From: Sphingomonas abaci
GTDB taxonomy: Bacteria; Pseudomonadota; Alphaproteobacteria; Sphingomonadales; Sphingomonadaceae
Assembly: GCF_014199625.1 (NCBI RefSeq)
Contig: NZ_JACHNY010000001.1
Span: 806,001-870,000 of the forward strand
Length of the DNA: 64,000 bases
Direction of reading: 5' to 3'
This document shows positions 1 through 7,813 of this stretch, in pieces; the first letter of the stretch is position 1, and every line of letters starts with the position of its first letter. The notes under the pieces are model-generated. The model saw nothing but the letters and a program-made list of their open reading frames with translations, did no database searches and was not told the DNA's origin. The position numbers and the translations under genes are program-made.

Positions 1-957
1 ATAGCCGACGCTCGCCATGTCGAGCGTGATCAGCGGCGGGCGCAACGCGTCGGGATCGGGGAAGCCGAACGACAATGTCGGGTCGTTCGCCATCTCGGCG
101 ATCGGTTGCAGCTTCGACAGCATCTTCTGCCGGCTCTGCGCCTGTTTGGCGGTCGACGCGCGGGCCGAGTTGCGGGCGATATAGTCCTGCAACTTGGCGC
201 GCTGCGCCTCCTGGTTGGCCTTGGCGGCGGCGAGCTGCGCCATCCGCTCGGCCCGCTGCCGCTCGAACGAGTCGTAGCCGCCGGGGTAGAGCGTCACCTT
301 GCCGCCCTGCAGGTGCAGGATATGGTCGACGACATTGTTCAGGAAGTCGCGCTCGTGGCTGACCAGAAGGATGGTGGCGCGATAGGATTTGAGGAAATCC
401 TCCAGCCACATCACCGCTTCCAGGTCGAGATGGTTCGACGGCTCGTCGAGCAGCAGCACGTCGGGGGCGGAGAACAGCAGGGCGGCGAGCGCGACGCGCA
501 TCTTCCACCCGCCCGAGAAGCTCTTGAGCGGACGCGCCTGCATCGCCTCGTCGAAGCCCAGCCCTTGCAGGATGCTGGCGGCGCGCGCCGGCGCGGTATA
601 GGCGTCGATCGCGATCAGCCGCTCATAGATGTCGCCCAGCTTGTCCGGGTCCTCCTCGGTCTCGCTCCGGATCATCAGCGCGGCGCGTTCGACATCGGCG
701 GCCAGCACCGTGTCGAACGGCGTCGCCTCGCCGTCCGGGGCCTCCTGCGCGATATAGCCCAGCCGGCTGCCCTTGGGCATCTCGGCGGCGCCGTCATCGG
801 GTTCGAGCATCCCCGCGATCACCCGCACCAGGGTCGACTTGCCCGCGCCGTTGCGGCCGATCAGGCCGACCCGGCTGCCGGGCGGCAGCGCCGCGGACGC
901 GCCGTCGATGATCGTGCGGCCGCCCAGGCGCACGGTGATGCCATTCAGATTGAGCAT
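1..957 (-). CDS. ABC-F family ATP-binding protein (C-terminal part outside window)
   Basis: The gene reads leftward out of the window; 319 codons are visible and no stop is reached. The visible part holds the first ATPase domain: Walker A GRNGAGKS at residues 34-41, an ABC signature SGGWRMRVALA near 148, and Walker B ending LLLDEPSNHLD near 168-178. The last is typical of ABC-F proteins. It is followed by a charged Arg/Ala/Gln-rich linker at about 225-275, the usual inter-domain linker position. No membrane segment is seen, so this is not a transporter; ABC-F proteins act on ribosomes in the cytoplasm. The start ATG at 957 gives the standard family N-terminus. The second ATPase domain should lie to the left. 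The subfamily (Uup, EttA or YheS type) cannot be settled from half a protein. Confidence 0.93.
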   Translation of the reverse strand, partial: MLNLNGITVRLGGRTIIDGASAALPPGSRVGLIGRNGAGKSTLVRVIAGMLEPDDGAAEMPKGSRLGYIAQEAPDGEATPFDTVLAADVERAALMIRSETEEDPDKLGDIYERLIAIDAYTAPARAASILQGLGFDEAMQARPLKSFSGGWKMRVALAALLFSAPDVLLLDEPSNHLDLEAVMWLEDFLKSYRATILLVSHERDFLNNVVDHILHLQGGKVTLYPGGYDSFERQRAERMAQLAAAKANQEAQRAKLQDYIARNSARASTAKQAQSRQKMLSKLQPIAEMANDPTLSFGFPDPDALRPPLITLDMASVGY

Positions 958-1048
958 CCCGCCTCAATAACGATTGCTGCGGTGCAGCCAAGCACCATCG
1001 TCATCTCGCCCCTCTTGCACCGCCGCTGGTGCTTCCCAGCTAGGGGCG

Positions 1049-1786
1049 ATGCCGCTCGCTCCACCGACCCCGACCGAACGCCTGCGCGCCGCGTTGCCCA
1101 CGGCGGCGGTGGTGGCGCTGATCGGCTATGCGCTGGTCGCGGGGCTGACTTGGACGAATTCCACGGCGCGGGATGCGGCCATCGCCACCTTCGACGTGGC
1201 CCCACCGTCCCCCGATCCCATACGGGTCGTGCCGAAGAAGGTCGCCACCCACCGCCCGCGCGGCGCTGCGGCGCCGCCGAACCTGCGTTCCCAGGCGACG
1301 CCGGTCGTCGCGCCCCCGCCGGTGCTGCCCCCGCCCGTGCCAGTCGTCGCCGCGCCGGTCGCGGGCACGGGCGCGGATCCCAGCGCGGGCGCGGCGGCGC
1401 GTCCCGGCCCCGGCAGCGGCGCGGGCGGGATAGGCAACGGCACGGGCAGCGGCGGCTATGGCGACGGCAACGGTTATGGCGACGACGAGACACCGCCCCG
1501 GCTGCTGCGCGGGCGGCTGAAGGACTCGGACTATCCGGACGCGGCGGCGGAGGCCGGGGCCGGCGGCACCGTGTCGGTCCGCTATTATGTCGAGGTCGAC
1601 GGCCGCGCCACCGGTTGCCGGGTCACGCACAGCAGCGGCAGCGCCCTGCTCGACGCCACCACTTGCCGGCTGATCGAAAAGCGCTTCCGCTACGACCCGT
1701 CGCGCGATGCGGATGGTCGCCCGGTCCGCTCGATCGTGGTGGTCGACCACGACTGGATCGTGGAACGCGAGCCGGCCGAACGTTAA
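1049..1786 (+). CDS. TonB-family C-terminal domain protein
   Basis: A 245-residue protein built like a TonB energy transducer. It has a short cytoplasmic N-terminus, one hydrophobic segment at about residues 17-35, a long Pro-rich then Gly-rich periplasmic spacer (about 50-150), and a C-terminal TonB-like domain (about 155-240) with the pattern GTVSVRYYVEVDGRATGCRV and a later FRYDP motif. TonB proteins link the inner-membrane proton motive force to outer-membrane receptors. No exbB or exbD is nearby, so it may share those with another locus or be a TonB-like paralogue. The ATG at 1049 is preferred over an upstream in-frame ATG at 974 because an AGGGG Shine-Dalgarno sits just ahead of it and the protein then starts directly before the membrane segment. 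It converges on the next gene with no spacer. Confidence 0.8.
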   Translation: MPLAPPTPTERLRAALPTAAVVALIGYALVAGLTWTNSTARDAAIATFDVAPPSPDPIRVVPKKVATHRPRGAAAPPNLRSQATPVVAPPPVLPPPVPVVAAPVAGTGADPSAGAAARPGPGSGAGGIGNGTGSGGYGDGNGYGDDETPPRLLRGRLKDSDYPDAAAEAGAGGTVSVRYYVEVDGRATGCRVTHSSGSALLDATTCRLIEKRFRYDPSRDADGRPVRSIVVVDHDWIVEREPAER

Positions 1787-2197
1787 TCAGATCAGCGCCA
1801 GTTCCGCCAGCTTGCCCATCAGGGCCGGCGGCAGCGCGGTCAGGCCGCTGGCGTCGCCGCCGCCCAGATCGGCGGGCGCGTCGGCCTGTTCCAGATAGCG
1901 CCAACCCTGGTGGGCGCGCTTGGGCCGCGCCTGGACCAGCACCAGTTCGGGTCGAAGATGGATCGCGATCCGCCCGGCTTCCGCCTCGCCGAAGCGCAGG
2001 ATCGGCGAGCGGGCGACCAGCTGGTGCTTGACGATCCAGAACAGCGAACTGTCGGGATGGCCGACCATCTCCTCGTGCCGCTTGGGCAGGTAACGGGTGG
2101 TCAGCACCAGCCCGCCCTCGGCGCGGCGGATTGCGATGCGGTCGGCCAGTTGCTCGACGCTGGTCGCGCCGAACGCCACTTTCGTCAGATGCAGCAT
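1787..2197 (-). CDS. DUF1489 family protein
   Basis: A 136-residue cytoplasmic protein with the look of the alphaproteobacterial DUF1489 family: N-terminus MLHLTKVAFG, a central R(Y)LPKRHEE segment, then SLFWIVKHQLVARSPILRF and HLRPELVLV. Its biochemical role is unknown. An in-frame ATG at 2272 would add 25 residues, but those codons run into the mgtE spacer and carry no family similarity, so I place the start at 2197. The stop codon abuts that of the convergent TonB-like gene. It lies 16 bases beyond the stop of mgtE in reading order and on the same strand, so the two could share a transcript. Confidence 0.8.
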   Translation of the reverse strand: MLHLTKVAFGATSVEQLADRIAIRRAEGGLVLTTRYLPKRHEEMVGHPDSSLFWIVKHQLVARSPILRFGEAEAGRIAIHLRPELVLVQARPKRAHQGWRYLEQADAPADLGGGDASGLTALPPALMGKLAELALI

Positions 2198-2213
2198 GGA
2201 TCGGCGATGTGGG

Positions 2214-3611
2214 TCAGCCGCCCAGTCCCCACAAGGTGGCAAGCCCCAGAAACGACAGGAATCCCCCGACATCGGTCATGGTGGTGACGAAAACCGCCGA
2301 CGACACGGCGGGATCGACGTTCATCCGGTCCAGCGTCACGGGCACCAGGACGCCGCCCAGCCCCGCGATCAGGTTGTTGATGATCATCGCCATCCCGATC
2401 ACGATCGACAGGTCGCGATTGCCGAAGATCAGGAAGGTGCCGAGCCCGATCAGCACCGCCAGCGACACGCCGTTGCAGATCGAGATGGTCAGCTCGCGCG
2501 TCACCATCCGCACCGTGTTGGACGAGGTGAGCTGGTTGGTGGCGAGCGCGCGCACCACCACCGCCAGCGTCTGGGTGCCGGCATTGCCGCCCATCCCCGA
2601 CACGATCGGCATCAGCACCGCGAGCAGCGCGAACTTGGCGATCTCGCCCTGGAACAGCCCGACCACCGAGGCGGCCAGCATCGCCGTGCCCAGATTGACG
2701 ACCAGCCAGAACAGCCGCGTGCGCACGGTCAGCCGGACCGGCTCGTTGATGTCGCCCTCGCCCGCGCCCGACAGGCGCAGCACGTCTTCGCCCGCCTCCT
2801 GCTGGATGATGTGGACGACGTCGTCGACGGTGATCATGCCGACCAGCCGCCCCTCGCCATCGACCACCGCCGCGGAGATCAGCGCGTATTTCTGGAAGCG
2901 GAGCGCCACCTCCTCCTGGTCCATGTCGACCTCGATCAGCGTCTGCTCGCGCTGCATCACATCGGCGACCGGCACCCAGTGCGGCGTGCGCAGGATCCAG
3001 GACAGGGCGCAGGTGCCGACCGGATGGTGGCCGGGATCGACCACGAACACTTCCCAGAAATCGGTGGTCAGGTCCTCCTGGCCGCGCAGATAGCCGAGCA
3101 CGTCGCCCACCGTCCAATGCTCCGGCACCGCGACCAGGTCGCGCTGCATCAGGCGGCCGGCGGACTCCTCGGGATAGGACAGCGCCTCCTCGATCGCGGC
3201 GCGATCGTCCGGGTCGAGCGCGCGCAGCACCGCGCGCTGGTCGTCCTCGTCCAGGTCCTCGATGATCGCGACCGCGTCGTCGGTGTCGAGCTCGGCGGCG
3301 AGGTCGGCGACCTGATGCGGTTCGAGCGCGTCGATCAGGTCCTCGCGGACATAATCGTTCATCTCGGCGAACACGTCGGCGTCGAGCAAGTCGGACACCG
3401 CCTTGGCCAGCGAGGCGCGATCCTCGTGCGGGATCAGCTCGAACAGGTCGGCGATGTCGGCGGGATGGAGCGGTTCGACCAGCGCCCGCGCTTCGTCGAC
3501 ATCGCCCTCCGCCACCGCCTCCTGCACGGCGCGGACGAATTCGGGACGCAGCCGGTCGTCCTCGTCCAGCTCGGTATCGGGTTCGACCTCGGGAAGCTCG
3601 GTGTCGCTCAT
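2214..3611 (-). CDS. mgtE: magnesium transporter MgtE
   Basis: A 465-residue MgtE channel for Mg2+ uptake across the inner membrane. The domain order is complete: an acidic N-terminal superhelical MgtE_N domain (about 25-130), a pair of CBS domains that sense cytoplasmic Mg2+ (about 135-265), a connecting helix, and a membrane domain of five helices (about 285-465). The last carries the pore-associated MPIVSGMGGNAGTQTL segment and the C-terminal TDVGGFLSFLGLAT motif. Length matches the family (about 450). The start at 3611 (MSDTELPEVE) is chosen over an in-frame upstream ATG at 3644 because a GGGAG stands upstream and the protein begins like its relatives. Confidence 0.96.
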   Translation of the reverse strand: MSDTELPEVEPDTELDEDDRLRPEFVRAVQEAVAEGDVDEARALVEPLHPADIADLFELIPHEDRASLAKAVSDLLDADVFAEMNDYVREDLIDALEPHQVADLAAELDTDDAVAIIEDLDEDDQRAVLRALDPDDRAAIEEALSYPEESAGRLMQRDLVAVPEHWTVGDVLGYLRGQEDLTTDFWEVFVVDPGHHPVGTCALSWILRTPHWVPVADVMQREQTLIEVDMDQEEVALRFQKYALISAAVVDGEGRLVGMITVDDVVHIIQQEAGEDVLRLSGAGEGDINEPVRLTVRTRLFWLVVNLGTAMLAASVVGLFQGEIAKFALLAVLMPIVSGMGGNAGTQTLAVVVRALATNQLTSSNTVRMVTRELTISICNGVSLAVLIGLGTFLIFGNRDLSIVIGMAMIINNLIAGLGGVLVPVTLDRMNVDPAVSSAVFVTTMTDVGGFLSFLGLATLWGLGG

Positions 3612-3761
3612 CGCTGGGGCTCCCTGATCCGGACGGTGGTGCAATGCCGCACGGGCGACTCCGGCGTGCCCTATCGCGCCGCAAGCCGCTTTTCCAGCGC
3701 CGGCATTTGCCAGTCGCAGCCTGCGTCCCTATCTGCCACGCTTCAAATCTGGAGCTTACTC

Positions 3762-4217
3762 ATGGCCGATACCCCCGAGACGCTGATCCTGACGCTGGAC
3801 GGCGGCGACGTCACCATCAAGCTGCGCCCCGATCTCGCTCCCGAGCATGTCAAGCGCATCGCCGAACTGGCCGACGAGGGCTTCTACGACGGCGTCGTGT
3901 TCCACCGCGTCATCCCGGGCTTCATGGCGCAGGGCGGCGACCCCACCGGCACCGGCATGCACGGCTCGAAGAAGCCGAACCTGAAGCAGGAGTTCTCCAA
4001 GGAGCCGCATGTGCGCGGCGTCTGCTCGATGGCCCGGACCAACGACCCGAACTCGGCCAACTCGCAGTTCTTCATCTGCTTCGACGACGCCCGCTTCCTT
4101 GATGGCCAGTACACCGTCTGGGGCGAAGTGACCGACGGCATGGAGTTGATCGACGCGCTGCCCAAGGGCGAGCCGCCGCGCGAGCCGGGCAAGATCGTCA
4201 AGGCGCGCACCGCCTGA
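3762..4217 (+). CDS. peptidylprolyl isomerase, cytosolic cyclophilin type
   Basis: A 151-residue cyclophilin without a signal peptide, so a cytoplasmic proline isomerase that aids protein folding. The catalytic and binding signature is intact: [19 protein letters not shown] with the active-site Arg, and NSANSQFFI, then LDGQYTVWGEV near the C-terminus. The ATG follows a GGAG Shine-Dalgarno with good spacing. It faces away from mgtE and is followed by a strong factor-independent terminator, so it is probably a single-gene transcript. A second, exported cyclophilin occurs at 52668-53411. Confidence 0.96.
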   Translation: MADTPETLILTLDGGDVTIKLRPDLAPEHVKRIAELADEGFYDGVVFHRVIPGFMAQGGDPTGTGMHGSKKPNLKQEFSKEPHVRGVCSMARTNDPNSANSQFFICFDDARFLDGQYTVWGEVTDGMELIDALPKGEPPREPGKIVKARTA

Positions 4218-4239
4218 TCCGAGCGCCTGCGCGAAGACG

Positions 4240-4273
4240 GGGGCGTCGCCGGACCACCGGCGGCGCCCCTTTT
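4240..4273 (+). terminator. Rho-independent terminator after the cyclophilin gene
   Basis: A 13-base-pair stem (4240-4252 with 4257-4269, one G-U pair) closes on the four-base loop ACCA and is followed by TTTT at 4270-4273, 22 bases after the cyclophilin stop. The opposite strand lacks the T run, so it should work for the forward transcript only. Confidence 0.85.
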
Positions 4274-4274
4274 C

Positions 4275-5558
4275 CTATCGGCGGCGGAGCAGCAAACCGA
4301 TCGCCAGCAGCGCCAGCGCCCCGCCCGCGACCAGATAGGGCAAGGGCCGCCACGCCTCGTAGAGCGCGATGCCGATCGAAGGGCCGAGCACGAAGCTGGC
4401 GCCGTTGACGCTGGTAACCTTGCCCGCCACCGATCCTTGCGCCCCCGACCCCACCGCCAGCGACGCGCCGGCGGTGAAGCCCGGCCGGGTGAAGCCGAAG
4501 CCCAGGCTCGCCAGCGCATAGGCAAGCGCGATGCCATAGAGCGACGGCGCCAGGCCGGTCAGCGCGCACCCCGCCGCCGCCAGGGCCGAGCCGACCAGCA
4601 CCAGCCGGCGCGGCGACAGGTTGAGCAGCGGAATCAGCCCCCATTGCACCAGCAGCGCCGCGCCCGCGCCCATCATCAGCACAAGCCCGGTCGGCTCGAG
4701 CGCGGCGGCGGGTGCGACATGGAGCCGGTCGATGACCAGAAAGCCGATCGCCTGGCTGACCATCGCCTGGGCATGGCCGGTGACCAGGCCGATCACCATC
4801 CAGAGGCGGATGCGGGGATCGGCATAGCCGACGCGCTCGACATGGCTTTCGGTCGCGGCGCGCACGCTGGCTCCGGTCGGGGCGCTGCCGATCGACGGAT
4901 AGGCGGACGACGCCCCCGCCGCCTCGCCCGGCACCGGCCGGTCGTCGGGCAGCAGCGCCCGCACCGCCGCCCAGACCAGCGCCCCGAACAGCGCGAAGAG
5001 GAAGGCGGGGCCGGCCAGCCCGATCTCGTAGCGCGCGACTTGGCCGAGCAGCAGATAGGGCGCGATCGCCGGCCCCAATATGGTGCCCAGGCCGAACGCG
5101 GAGGCGAGCAGGGTCAGCGCGCGCGTCCGCTCCTCGCGCGTGGTATGGCCGGCGACCAGCGCCTGCACCGCGGGCGGCGCGGCCGATCCCAGGCCGCCAT
5201 AGAGCATCCGCCCGATCACGAAGAGCGCGAAGGCGGTGGTGCCGCCGACAAGCCCGTTGATCCCCGCCGCCAGGAACGCGCCGCACAGCAGCAGCGACAG
5301 CACATAGCCGCCCAGGCCGAGCAGGATCATCGCCCGGTGGCCATGCCGGTCGGAGCGATTGGCCCAGAGCGGCGCGGCCACCACCCACAGCAAGGCCGAG
5401 ACCGAGAAGGCCAGCGCCACCGCCGAGTCCTTTACCCCCAGCGATCGACCGAGCGCCGGGAGCACCGATTGCAGCGCGGTATTGCCGGCGGCGATGGTCA
5501 GCATGACCGTGAACATCAGCAGGAAGTCGCGGTCGCGCCGGGTCGCCACCGGGTTCAT
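4275..5558 (-). CDS. MFS transporter, drug-efflux-like
   Basis: A 427-residue major facilitator superfamily protein with about 12 hydrophobic segments and a break near residue 200, the usual central loop. The cytoplasmic loop after the second helix carries the MFS motif A variant WANRSDRHGHR, and the fifth segment region reads GTILGPAIAPYLL, like the motif C of proton antiporters of the TetA type. Export of a small lipophilic compound by proton exchange is likely, but the substrate cannot be read from sequence. Its start overlaps the stop of the ABM-domain gene by the four bases ATGA, so the pair is cotranslated with the ABM protein first. Confidence 0.88.
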   Translation of the reverse strand: MNPVATRRDRDFLLMFTVMLTIAAGNTALQSVLPALGRSLGVKDSAVALAFSVSALLWVVAAPLWANRSDRHGHRAMILLGLGGYVLSLLLCGAFLAAGINGLVGGTTAFALFVIGRMLYGGLGSAAPPAVQALVAGHTTREERTRALTLLASAFGLGTILGPAIAPYLLLGQVARYEIGLAGPAFLFALFGALVWAAVRALLPDDRPVPGEAAGASSAYPSIGSAPTGASVRAATESHVERVGYADPRIRLWMVIGLVTGHAQAMVSQAIGFLVIDRLHVAPAAALEPTGLVLMMGAGAALLVQWGLIPLLNLSPRRLVLVGSALAAAGCALTGLAPSLYGIALAYALASLGFGFTRPGFTAGASLAVGSGAQGSVAGKVTSVNGASFVLGPSIGIALYEAWRPLPYLVAGGALALLAIGLLLRRR

Positions 5559-5875
5559 GCGCGCGACCAGCCATAGGCGCGATCGACGACCCCCGCCGCG
5601 ACCTCGTGACGCTCGTACCAGATGGCGCGGCCACGCGCGCGCATCGCTTCATGGTCCGGATGCGCGCGCCACGCCTGCGCCGATTCGGCGTCGGCCCACC
5701 AGCTCACCGTGATGCCGAACCCGTCCGCACCGCGCGCGCTGTCGACGCCGCGATAGCCCGGCTGCCGGGCGGCGAGCGCGTCCATCGCCGCGGCCGCCGC
5801 CGTATAGCCTTCATCATCCCCCGCGCTGCGTTGCGACAGGAAGATGACCGCATATTGCCCGGTCCGGTCCGTCAT
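5555..5875 (-). CDS. antibiotic biosynthesis monooxygenase (ABM)-domain protein
   Basis: A 106-residue single-domain protein of the dimeric alpha/beta-barrel ABM type. Diagnostic stretches are the first strand YAVIFLSQRS, then VDSARGADGFGITVSWW and the helix AESAQAWRAHPDHEAMRARGR. Members range from quinone- or heme-modifying monooxygenases to proteins of unknown role, and no cofactor is predicted here. Its stop is fused to the start of the MFS exporter (ATGA overlap), suggesting it acts on a compound that the exporter handles, or protects against it. This is inference from context only. Confidence 0.8.
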   Translation of the reverse strand: MTDRTGQYAVIFLSQRSAGDDEGYTAAAAAMDALAARQPGYRGVDSARGADGFGITVSWWADAESAQAWRAHPDHEAMRARGRAIWYERHEVAAGVVDRAYGWSRA

Positions 5876-5940
5876 GCTCCCGCTCCCTTGATACGGGTTG
5901 GCTGTAGATCGACAGGGTACCGAACGGGAACCTCCGAAAT

Positions 5941-6052
5941 CCTCCCCTGCACGGGGAGGGGACAGGCCGACGGGCGTGACGGAGGGGTGACACCGGTTGC
6001 GAGCTTCCTTGCCCTCGCGACCGGCGATACCCCTCCGCCATGCCGCGCATGG
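5941..6052. repeat. mosaic extragenic palindrome (REP-like)
   Basis: This is the main content of the 334-base spacer at 5876-6209. Three nested or adjacent hairpins are visible. A perfect 7-bp stem lies at 5941-5947 with 5953-5959. A long imperfect hairpin runs from GGAGGGGT at 5981 to ACCCCTCC at 6029-6036, with an inner 11-bp arm pair (CCGGTTGCGAG against CTCGCGACCGG). A 5-bp hairpin CCATG...CATGG lies at 6038-6052. The composition resembles dispersed sphingomonad extragenic repeats. Nothing else is evident in the spacer besides the start region of the next gene. Confidence 0.65.
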
Positions 6053-6209
6053 TCCCCCTTTCCTTGCCGGATAGGAATGGAGTGACCGCGCCCCCTTCCC
6101 CCTCGGCTAAGCGCAGGTTGCAACCCTATGGCTTGCAACTCGTTCGGGACTTGTGCGACGGAGGGGCTTCCTCGCCGTTCGTGTGGGGACCACGATCGAC
6201 AGGATTCAG

Positions 6210-6821
6210 ATGGCCAGTTCGTCTTCAGCCGCTCGCCGCGCGCGCCGTCCCGCCGGGATTCCATCCCCGGCGCAGATGTTCTTCCAGGGATTCCTGAAGC
6301 ACCCGGTGATGGTCGGCTCGATCATCCCTTCGTCCGACAAGCTGATCCGCAAGATGCTGGCACCGGTCGACTGGCAGAACTGCAAGCTGTTCGTCGAATA
6401 TGGCCCGGGCGTCGGCACGTTCTGCCGGCCGATCCTGGAGCGGATGGCGCCCGACGCGACGCTGATCGCGATCGACACCAATGCCGACTTCATCCGCTAT
6501 CTGGACGCGACCATCACCGACAGCCGTTTCGTCGCGGTCGAGGGGTCGGCGGCCGATGTCGAGCGGATCATCGCCGAGCGCGGCTTCGCCCACGCCGATT
6601 ACATCCTGTCGGGCCTACCCTTCTCCACTCTGCCGCCGGGCGTCGGCCCGGCGATCGCCGCCGCGACGCACCGCGCGCTGCGCACCGACGGCGCGTTCCT
6701 GGTCTATCAGTTCAGCCCCAAGGTGAAGGACTTCCTGGTCCCGCACTGGTCGTCGATCGACCATGACATGGAATGGTGGAACGTCCCCCCGGCCCAGCTC
6801 TATTGGGCGTGGAAGGAGTGA
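6210..6821 (+). CDS. SAM-dependent methyltransferase, phospholipid N-methyltransferase-like
   Basis: A 203-residue class I methyltransferase resembling the COG3963 phospholipid N-methyltransferases (PmtA type) that convert phosphatidylethanolamine to phosphatidylcholine at the inner membrane. Diagnostic features are FLKHPVMVGSIIPSSDKLIRKM before the SAM fold, the SAM-binding loop FVEYGPGVGTFCRPIL (about 65-80), the acidic residue after the second strand in LIAIDTN, and SGLPFSTLP in the position of the catalytic loop. The C-terminus is Trp-rich. I place the start at 6210 because AGGA stands five bases ahead; an upstream in-frame ATG at 6153 would add 19 basic residues lacking family similarity. 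The methyltransferase fold is sure; the lipid substrate is inferred. Confidence 0.78.
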   Translation: MASSSSAARRARRPAGIPSPAQMFFQGFLKHPVMVGSIIPSSDKLIRKMLAPVDWQNCKLFVEYGPGVGTFCRPILERMAPDATLIAIDTNADFIRYLDATITDSRFVAVEGSAADVERIIAERGFAHADYILSGLPFSTLPPGVGPAIAAATHRALRTDGAFLVYQFSPKVKDFLVPHWSSIDHDMEWWNVPPAQLYWAWKE

Positions 6822-6843
6822 TCCCGGTCGCCGGCCGGCGCTG

Positions 6844-7704
6844 ATGCGCAAGCTCGGCCGGCGTGGCGCGATCGGCGCGGTGCTCGCGCTGGCGACCGCC
6901 GCCTGTTCGCCACTGCTGCTCTTCAACGGCCTGACGCCCAAGGATGGCGGCACCGTCCGCCTGGTCCATGACGCCGCTTTCGCGCCCGGACCACGCGGCA
7001 CGCTCGACGTCTATGCGCCCAAGGCCCCCGGCCCCCACCCGATCATCGTCTTTCTCTATGGCGGATCGTGGAACAGCGGCACGAAACAGGGATATGCGTT
7101 CGTCGGCCGGGCGCTGGCGGCGCAGGGCTTCGTCGTCGCCATCCCCGATTACCGGCTGGTGCCCGAGGTCCGCTTTCCCGATTTCCTGCGCGACCATGCC
7201 GCCGCCCTGCGCTGGGTCCGCGCCCATGCCGCGACGCTGCATGGCGATCCCGATCGACTGGTGCTCGCCGGCCATTCAGCGGGCGCCTACGGCGCGGCGA
7301 TGCTGGCGCTCGACCCAGAGTGGCTGGGCGCGGACCGCAGGGCAGTGCGCGGCTGGATCGGCCTGGCGGGTCCCTACGACTTCCTGCCGCTCGACCAGCC
7401 GGTGACGGAGGCCGCGTTCGGCGGCGCGCCCGACCTTCGCGCGACCCAGCCGCTGCTGGTCGCCAGCGCCGGATCCCCGCCCGCGCTGCTCGCCACGGGC
7501 GACGACGATACGCTGGTCCGCCCGCGCAACAGCGATCGGCTGGCCGAGCGGCTGGCTGGATTGGGCGTGCCGGTCGAGCGGCGACGCTATGCCGGGATCG
7601 GCCATGTCGGCATCCTCACCGCCATCGCCCGCCCGTTGCGCGGTCGCGCGCCGGTGCTGACCGATATGGTCCGCTTCGCCAGGCAGGTGACGGACCGACC
7701 ATAA
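6844..7704 (+). CDS. alpha/beta hydrolase, exported esterase-like
   Basis: A 286-residue carboxylesterase-type alpha/beta hydrolase. The oxyanion region is YGGSW (in place of HGGxW), the nucleophile elbow is GHSAGAY, the acid is probably an Asp in GDDDTLV, and the catalytic His lies in GIGHVGI. The N-terminus MRKLGRRGAIGAVLALATAA with a following Cys looks like a secretion signal, with a weak lipobox (TAAC), so the protein is likely periplasmic or membrane-anchored. The ATG at 6844 is used; a start at 6763 would bury the signal and overlap the methyltransferase. It follows that gene by 22 bases on the same strand. The substrate is unknown. Confidence 0.82.
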   Translation: MRKLGRRGAIGAVLALATAACSPLLLFNGLTPKDGGTVRLVHDAAFAPGPRGTLDVYAPKAPGPHPIIVFLYGGSWNSGTKQGYAFVGRALAAQGFVVAIPDYRLVPEVRFPDFLRDHAAALRWVRAHAATLHGDPDRLVLAGHSAGAYGAAMLALDPEWLGADRRAVRGWIGLAGPYDFLPLDQPVTEAAFGGAPDLRATQPLLVASAGSPPALLATGDDDTLVRPRNSDRLAERLAGLGVPVERRRYAGIGHVGILTAIARPLRGRAPVLTDMVRFARQVTDRP

Positions 7705-7813
7705 CCGGACTGCTTTCGATCAATCGATTGCCGCGACGCGGCACGCGCCACGGAACCTCCACCCCGAGGCGGGCATTCACAGGCGGTTCATCGCAATCTG
7801 GGGGTCCGCCTTG

